Assembly (NCBI GenBank): GCA_034440615.1
Contig: JAOTOM010004125.1
Span: 162,481 to 226,480, forward strand
Source: Ashinkailepas kermadecensis
Taxonomy: Eukaryota; Arthropoda; Thecostraca; Neolepadidae
Reading direction: 5' to 3'
Length of the DNA: 64,000 nucleotides
In this document: piece after piece, positions 59,295 through 64,000 of the stretch
Layout of the letters: the number at the start of each line of letters is the position of its first letter
Numbering within the stretch: the stretch's first letter is position 1
Notes under the pieces: model-generated
What the model saw: the letters and a program-made list of their open reading frames with translations, nothing else
What the model was told of the DNA's origin: nothing
Databases searched by the model: none
Translations under genes and position numbers: made by a program

Positions 59295-59885
59295 CCGCCT
59301 GGTCCGATGGTTGATGGTCTGAAGCTTATGGTGTGATGTTGATGGTCTGGTGTTGATGGCTTGATGTCGATGGTTGAATGTTGATGGTCTAATGTTGATG
59401 GTCTGATGTTACTAGTCTAAAGTTTATGGTCTGATGTGGATGGTCTAATGACGATTGCCTAATGTTGTTAATCTGATGTTGATGGTCTGGTGTTGATGGT
59501 CTGATGTTGATGGTCTGATGTTGATGACCTAATGTTGATGGTCTGATGTTAATTGTCTGATGTTGATAGCATAATGTTGATGGTGTCGAAATGATGGTCT
59601 AATGTAAATGGTCTGATATTGATGGTCTGGTGTCAATAGTCTAATGTTGATGGTCTGATGTAGGTGGTCTGATGTTGATATTCTAATGTTGATGGCTTGA
59701 TGTAATTTTCTGATGTTGATAGCATAATGTTGATGGTCTGATGGTAATAGTCTAATGTTGATGGTGTATAAATGATGGTCTGATGTTGATGGCCTGCTGT
59801 TGATGGTCTGATGTTGATGGTCCGATGTTGATGGCCTGATGTTGATAGTCTGATGTTGATGGTTTGATGTTGATGGTTGATGTAA
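59295..59885. repeat. 14 bp minisatellite (TTGATGGTCTGATG), about forty copies
   Basis: Degenerate 14 bp units run through the interval. Three units make 42 bp, which gives an open minus-strand frame of His/Gln/Thr/Ser-rich repeats that I regard as non-coding. Confidence 0.94.
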
Positions 59886-60161
59886 TGTGATGACGCATCG
59901 ACTGGTCATGGCGTGATTCACTTGTGGATTGTGTAACACGTAGAGGTCAAGGTCAGAGGTGACGTCAGATGTGACGTAGGCATGCTCGTGCGTCTGACTC
60001 ATGACGGATATGTAACCCGCGGCGCGAGGAGGGAGAGGGTCAGTCGGCCGCGACCTGAGCTCTTCGCAGGCTGCACCTGCGTGTGCTCTCACTGTTCTTT
60101 TTGGCAAACTGTCGGACTTCACCAACTAATATACTTCAGTTAACAAGCTATTTCGGCCAAG

Positions 60162-60756
60162 ATGCCCGAAATATCAGCAGTAACCACAAGAGGCGAGGCG
60201 GCGACCGTCTCGGCTGGAGGTGCGGCGGCGCCCACGACGACAGGCGGTGAGACGACGAGGCGCGACGGAGGCGGCGCGTTCGACGCTCGTCTCATCTCGG
60301 CCTACGCAAGTCGCCACGCTACTTCTCATCTCGTCTCTCATGCCTACGCAAGTCGCCGCCTACAGCCCGGTGAGTCAGCAGACGTATATCTGGCAGATCT
60401 GCGGCGGATCGCCACTCTATATGGCGGGGTGCCAGAGAGCGCGCTCACCTGCGCGTGACGATCCGGTCCGCATGACGATCCGGGCCGGCACTCGCGCGGA
60501 GGCCATGGACCTCGCCAGCATCTTGGCGCGCCTGCGGGCCGTCCTGAGCGATGAGCGCGTCGCAGTGACGGCGGCCGCGGCGCGCGAGGAGGCATCTCCG
60601 CGCGCTCCCGCAGCGCCGCGGGCGGTGAGACGCCCGCCGCGACGCTGCTGGTCGTGCGGCGAGCTGGGTCACTTCGCGGCCGCCTGTCCGCGGAAGGAGC
60701 AGGGAAACTCGCCGGGAGGCGACGCGTCAGCGCAAGCGCCGTCTCCACGACAATAA
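60162..60756 (+). pseudogene. gag fragment with CCHC zinc knuckle
   Basis: The frame from ATG 60162 ends at TGA 60456-60458 after a gag-like segment (LQPGESADVYLADLRRIATL). The next part continues in the neighbouring frame (MTIRAGTRAEAMDLASILAR) to the knuckle C-WS-C-GELG-H-FAAA-C (CX2CX4HX4C, at about 60646-60690) and a stop at 60754-60756. A frameshift at about 60450 therefore splits one nucleocapsid/gag protein. The capsid part is shorter than usual, so internal sequence has probably been lost. Role in the intact element: packaging of its RNA. Confidence 0.75.
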
Positions 60757-60773
60757 GAGGCGCGCTGCCCGTC

Positions 60774-61132
60774 ACCTGGTTGGAGGTGGACGGGCGGACC
60801 TGTTGGTCGACACCGGCTGCACAGACACACTGGTGTACACCGACCGCTGCCGGCAGTGGTCGTCGCAGTCGGTCAGGATGCTGACGATCAGTGGCGACGA
60901 ACTTCGATGCTGCGGCACCGGCAACGTGGTGGTCAGCACCAACGGCCGACAGGTGAGCCTCGATGTGTTGGTGGTGCCGGAGCGGCCGCTGGGGGTCGAT
61001 GTCGTGCTCGGTATGACCGGCATCGCGGCCCTGGGCGGAGTCTGCCTGCGGACGCCGACAGATGTTCAGTTCTATGCGGCAGCGGCTGTGACCTCCCTGG
61101 GCCCGGCGGTGGACGCGACCGATTTCACGGCA
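60774..61132 (+). pseudogene. Retroelement aspartic protease domain
   Basis: Contains the catalytic-type motif LLVDTGCTDTLV (DTG at about 60810), a flap region, and VLGMTGIAALG (hydrophobic-G near 61010), in the order expected of a retropepsin. It is in a different frame from the end of gag, as is common between gag and pol. It runs into an in-frame TGA at 61133-61135, beyond which homology continues in the same frame. Confidence 0.72.
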
Positions 61133-61135
61133 TGA

Positions 61136-62408
61136 TTCGACGTTGAGCAGCGGGTCTGGACAGTGGCCTGGAAGTGGGCGGACGGCGCCGGCCCGGAGTG
61201 TCTGAGCAACGAAGTGGCTGAATATGCCGTCCCTCAGAGCGCTCGGCGGGCGTACGACGCGGAAATCGACACATGGATCAGCAACGGCTGGCTGAAGCCG
61301 TACGACAGTGAGGTGGACGGGCCGCCGCGCGGGTTGGTCCCCCTGATGGCGGTGCGGCAGGTCAACCAGGACAAAGTGAGACCCGTGCTGGACTACCGAG
61401 AACTGAACGGGTTTGTGACGGCCCACACAGCGGACGCTGACGTCTGCGCGGATCAACTAAGGAAGTGGCGGCGGCACGGCACGCGGATCGCAGTGGTGGA
61501 CCTGCGAAGAGCTTATCTCCAGCTGCGGCTTGAGCGCCGGCTGTGGCCGTACCAGACGGTGATGGTGAGGGGGGGGGGGCGGTACTGTCTGACCCGACTG
61601 AGATTCGGACTCAACGTCGCCGCTGATCATGAAGGCCGTCATGCGGGCAATGCTGGCGGAGGACGCCGACATGCAGCGCGGCGTGCTCCCGTACGCAGAC
61701 GACCTGCTGGTCGACGAAGATGTTGTCAGCGCTGACCGCGTGACGCAGCACTTCGCCCGCTTCGGCCTGGCCTGCAAGCCGCCGGAGCGCGCGGCGGACG
61801 GTGCGCGCCTGCTCGACCTGCACGTGCAACTGGTGGACGGTGAGCTGCACTGGACGCGCGACAACGCCATCGCGTCGCCGCCGGAGCGGGTCACGCGTCG
61901 CTCCGTGTTCGCCTGGTGCGGTCGGTTGGTGGCGCATCTGCCCGTCAGCGGCTGGCTCCGAACGGTGGCTGCCTGGCTGAAGCGCCGGGCGAACGCCGTG
62001 ACGCGCGGCTGGGATGATGTCGCCACAGACGCCGCCCTCCTGTCCCAGATATCACAGGTCAGAGACCGGCTGGAAGCGCACGACCCGGCGCACGGGCCGT
62101 GGCGGCTGACCGGCGAGAAGGTCACCGTGTGGACGGACGCCAGTGCGATCGCCGCGGGGGTGGTCATCGAGAGCCCAGACGACGGTGTGGTTGAGGACGC
62201 CTGCTGGCTGCGGCCGGAGACTGCAGCATCGGCTCACATTAACATGGCCGAGCTCGATGCGGCAGTGCGCGGCGTCAACCTCGCCATCGCCTGGGGAATT
62301 CGCGACATCGACCTCCGTACGGACTCCGCCACGGTCCATCGGTGGATCAGCGAAGCACTGACTGGCCGCGCGCGCCTCCGCACAAAGGCGCACGGTGAGA
62401 TGTTGCAC
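61136..62408 (+). pseudogene. Retroelement reverse transcriptase and RNase H, truncated
   Basis: After the TGA the frame reads FDVEQRVWTVAWKW, then the RT: VRPVLDYRELNG (about 61376), catalytic VVDLRRAYLQLRLE (about 61495) and RYCLTRLRFGLNVA. There the frame is broken at about 61618 by a small deletion. It resumes as PLIMKAVMRAML and the catalytic box YADDLLVDED (about 61692). RNase H follows with its acidic residues in VWTDASAIAAGVV (about 62131), INMAELDAAV (about 62241) and DLRTDSATVHRW (about 62310). Homology stops after RTKAHGEML at about 62405, where the inverted repeat and PLE tail begin. A homopolymeric G run at about 61570 may also disturb the frame in the assembly. Confidence 0.85.
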
Positions 62409-62438
62409 GGGGCCATCGTCAGGAGTGACGATGGCCCC
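62409..62438. repeat. 13 bp inverted repeat at the retroelement junction
   Basis: GGGGCCATCGTCA at 62409-62421 and its exact reverse complement at 62426-62438 flank GGAG. It lies exactly between the truncated RNase H and the PLE tail, and its right arm overlaps the start of that tail. Confidence 0.93.
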
Positions 62439-62546
62439 TGGCCGAAACGTTGAGTAAATAAAGTATAATCTTTATCGTTACTTTTGATGTCAACTCAGCA
62501 CCTCCTGGTATATTGAAGGTCGTATATTTTATTTACACACAATGTC
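62430..62546 (+). mobile_element. Isolated PLE 3' end
   Basis: 117 bp about 92 percent identical to 36132-36247 (GATGGCCCCTGGCCGAAACG through CACCTCCTGGTATATTGAAG to AATGTC). No PLE coding sequence precedes it, so it is an extremely 5'-truncated insertion or the remnant of a larger one. It joins the Ty3-type fragment on the left and a LINE on the right. Confidence 0.88.
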
Positions 62547-64000
62547 ATATGCTTTGCTAATGTTTAAAAATACTGCGATGGTGTGTTCATGTTTTTTTTA
62601 TAACCAAGGCGGATGTCAGTTTCTAATCGAATGAGATGATCCATTGTACTGTGGCCATGACGAAAGCCGCATTGAATTGGACATAAAGACATAAAAGATC
62701 AGTACAACTATGAGCCACAAGGGCACTTCTTGGTTGCACTCTGGACACTGAACCAGTTGTCCACCAAATCCGTCAAATCACATAAGGGTTAGATCAGGTC
62801 AATCTGAATGATGCTCTGCTATTTAGTATGTGTATGTGTGTATCACACAGTGGCCATCAATTCAAGTTAGACAAGTGGGTATTATTGCAGTTTGAGGTAA
62901 CCACAAAACAAGTCTTACACACATTTTATCTCCATGAAGGAAACTAAGATAAAAGATAATTTGTTTCTAAGTACCAGGTCAGTCATTTTACAATCATACG
63001 TTCTAAAAGTTTTCCTAGACTACTGGTGAGAGCGATGGGTCGAAAATTGTTGGGGTTGCTGTGGTTTTTGCCGGGTTTTGGTATAGGAATGATGAGGGCT
63101 TCCTTCCGGGATTCGGGGAAAGTATGGCCAGAACATAATGCATTAAATGTTTGTAAGATGCAATGTTTTGTGTCGTTGGATAAATGTCTGAAAAATAATA
63201 ATGTAAATTGTCGGGAACTACAGAAGTATTACCGGCGGAGGAAATTGCAGTATCCAGTTCTGAAACTTGAAAAGGGATATTGTATGTTTCAGTGTTGTCC
63301 GAATCGAATTGTGCCAAATCGGTGTGAAATGTGTGTTGTGCATTTTGTAGAAATTCCGGTCTGTAGTTTTTGTCACAGCTATTGTGAGCCATGGTGTCCG
63401 CTATTGTATTTACTATTGTTTGTGGGTCTGTAATTGTGGTGTTTTGAATTTTGTGGGCCGGGAGTGATTTAAATGGAGTGCGTCCTGATAATCGGCGGAT
63501 TAATTGCCAGATTTTGCTTAAAGGTGTTTGAGAGGTGAGTTGCTGTAAATATAATGACCATGAACGGCGACGAGCTTCGCGAATGATGCGGCGTGTCTTC
63601 GCACGTTCATAATTACGGTTGACTAAATTTTGTTGGTCGGGATGGCGTAAATATTTTCTAAGTGCTCTTTTTCTTGCGGCTGTTCCTCGGGAAACTTCTA
63701 TCGGCCACCAGGGGACTGGTGTTCTTTTTGTGAAAGGTTTTGTTAGTGGAATAGCGGTGGAAGCTGCTTCGAAACGTGTTTTTGTAACTTGGTTGATGTT
63801 TTCGACGGGAGAAATGTTGGGGTTATATTGAATATATGAATGTTCCTGAAACGTTGTCCAATCGGTCTTCGAAATTTTCCAGCGGGGGACAAGACTGGGT
63901 GTGGTATCTGCCGCAGTTGAAAATGTGGGTGTTAATTTGATGGGGTAGTGATCGCCGTCATGAATATCAGTGTCTATGGTCCAATCATAATCATTGGCCA
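62543..64000 (-). mobile_element. Non-LTR retrotransposon (jockey/CR1-like), minus strand, partial
   Basis: On the minus strand from the window end: an endonuclease C-terminus (GDHYPIKL, equivalent to the SDH box), a basic linker, and RT segments ALIIPIPKPGKNHSNPNNFR with PIALTSSLGKLLERMIV (about 63107-63000), QCGFRHGHSTMDHLIRLE (about 62676-62620) and VFLNISKAYDI (about 62577-62543). The segments lie in different frames, so the copy is dead. It is cut at KAYDI, where the PLE tail begins; the rest of the RT is missing. Its 5' part continues beyond position 64000. Confidence 0.82.
63015..64000 (-). pseudogene. LINE ORF2 fragment: endonuclease end and RT start
   Basis: The frame is open from the window edge (ANDYDWTIDTDIHDGDHY) to a stop at 63015, about 328 codons, with no start codon because the gene continues outside. 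Order: the last part of an AP-type endonuclease (GDHYPI), a linker with TPVPWWPIEVSRGTAARKRA and REARRRSWSLYLQQL (typical of jockey/CR1 ORF2), then the start of the RT (PFQVSELDTAISSAGNTSVV). At about 63105 the frame is lost: the conserved PIPKPGKNHSNPNNFRPI continues one frame over, so the last ~30 codons are out-of-frame readthrough. The intact protein would nick target DNA and copy the element's RNA there. Confidence 0.82.

Larger units (their letters stand above)
59990..62408 (+). mobile_element. Decayed Ty3/gypsy-type LTR retrotransposon, 3'-truncated
   Basis: Gag with one zinc knuckle, protease, reverse transcriptase and RNase H follow in order on the plus strand. Integrase and 3' LTR are absent. 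TGTAACCCGC near 60010 could be a 5' LTR start, but I cannot define the LTR. GC content is far above that of the flanks. Gag has a frameshift, pol an in-frame TGA and another frameshift. The element stops abruptly inside RNase H at about 62408. Confidence 0.85.

Overview
This is an animal nuclear-genome window, almost certainly from an arthropod. It has no bacterial gene density, and it carries many microsatellites and minisatellites, tRNA-derived SINEs, three kinds of retroelement, and an exon that matches the arthropod R&R (RR-1) cuticle-protein consensus exactly. An axonemal adenylate kinase 7-like gene fits a lineage with flagellated sperm. A barnacle or other crustacean, or a chelicerate, would fit, but the sequence alone does not decide.

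Layout. 0-18 kb: non-coding DNA with nine unrelated minisatellites (units of 79, 54, 29, 45, 27, 24, 41, about 41 and 31 bp), one SINE and two members of a dispersed ~150 bp module. 18-27 kb: AT-richer, mostly single-copy DNA containing the AK7-like gene (22463-24773, plus strand, no introns, one frameshift). 27-33 kb: (TA)n tracts, a 15/13 bp array, a possible 1.18 kb inverted-repeat transposon with an internal 38 bp palindrome, and a 93 bp array. 33-36.3 kb: the 3' end of a LINE, then a Penelope-like element (PLE) whose 5' half is inverted between two perfect 35 bp inverted repeats. 36-47 kb: little recognisable, with a suspicious near-pure A/T stretch at 37.8-38.1 kb and an AT-rich block at 40.7-43.1 kb. 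47-51 kb: an open frame with four 24-residue repeats, an unrecognised coding-like segment on the minus strand, and a second SINE copy. 51-60 kb: large arrays (108, 24, 40 and 14 bp units). The 24 bp array lies in the intron of a minus-strand cuticle-protein gene (exons at 55702-55776 and 53395-53640). 60-64 kb: a decayed Ty3/gypsy-type gag-pol, cut off in RNase H and joined to a PLE 3' tail, which is joined to a minus-strand LINE that runs off the window.

Only two genes have confident identities: AK7-like and cuticular RR-1. They are unrelated in function and do not form a unit. All polymerase-type coding sequence here belongs to damaged mobile elements. Most long open frames on either strand are artefacts of tandem repeats with unit lengths divisible by three. 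I found no convincing new multi-gene system. The most unusual structures are the inverted PLE, the three-element junction at 62.4-62.55 kb, and the minisatellite-filled cuticle-gene intron.
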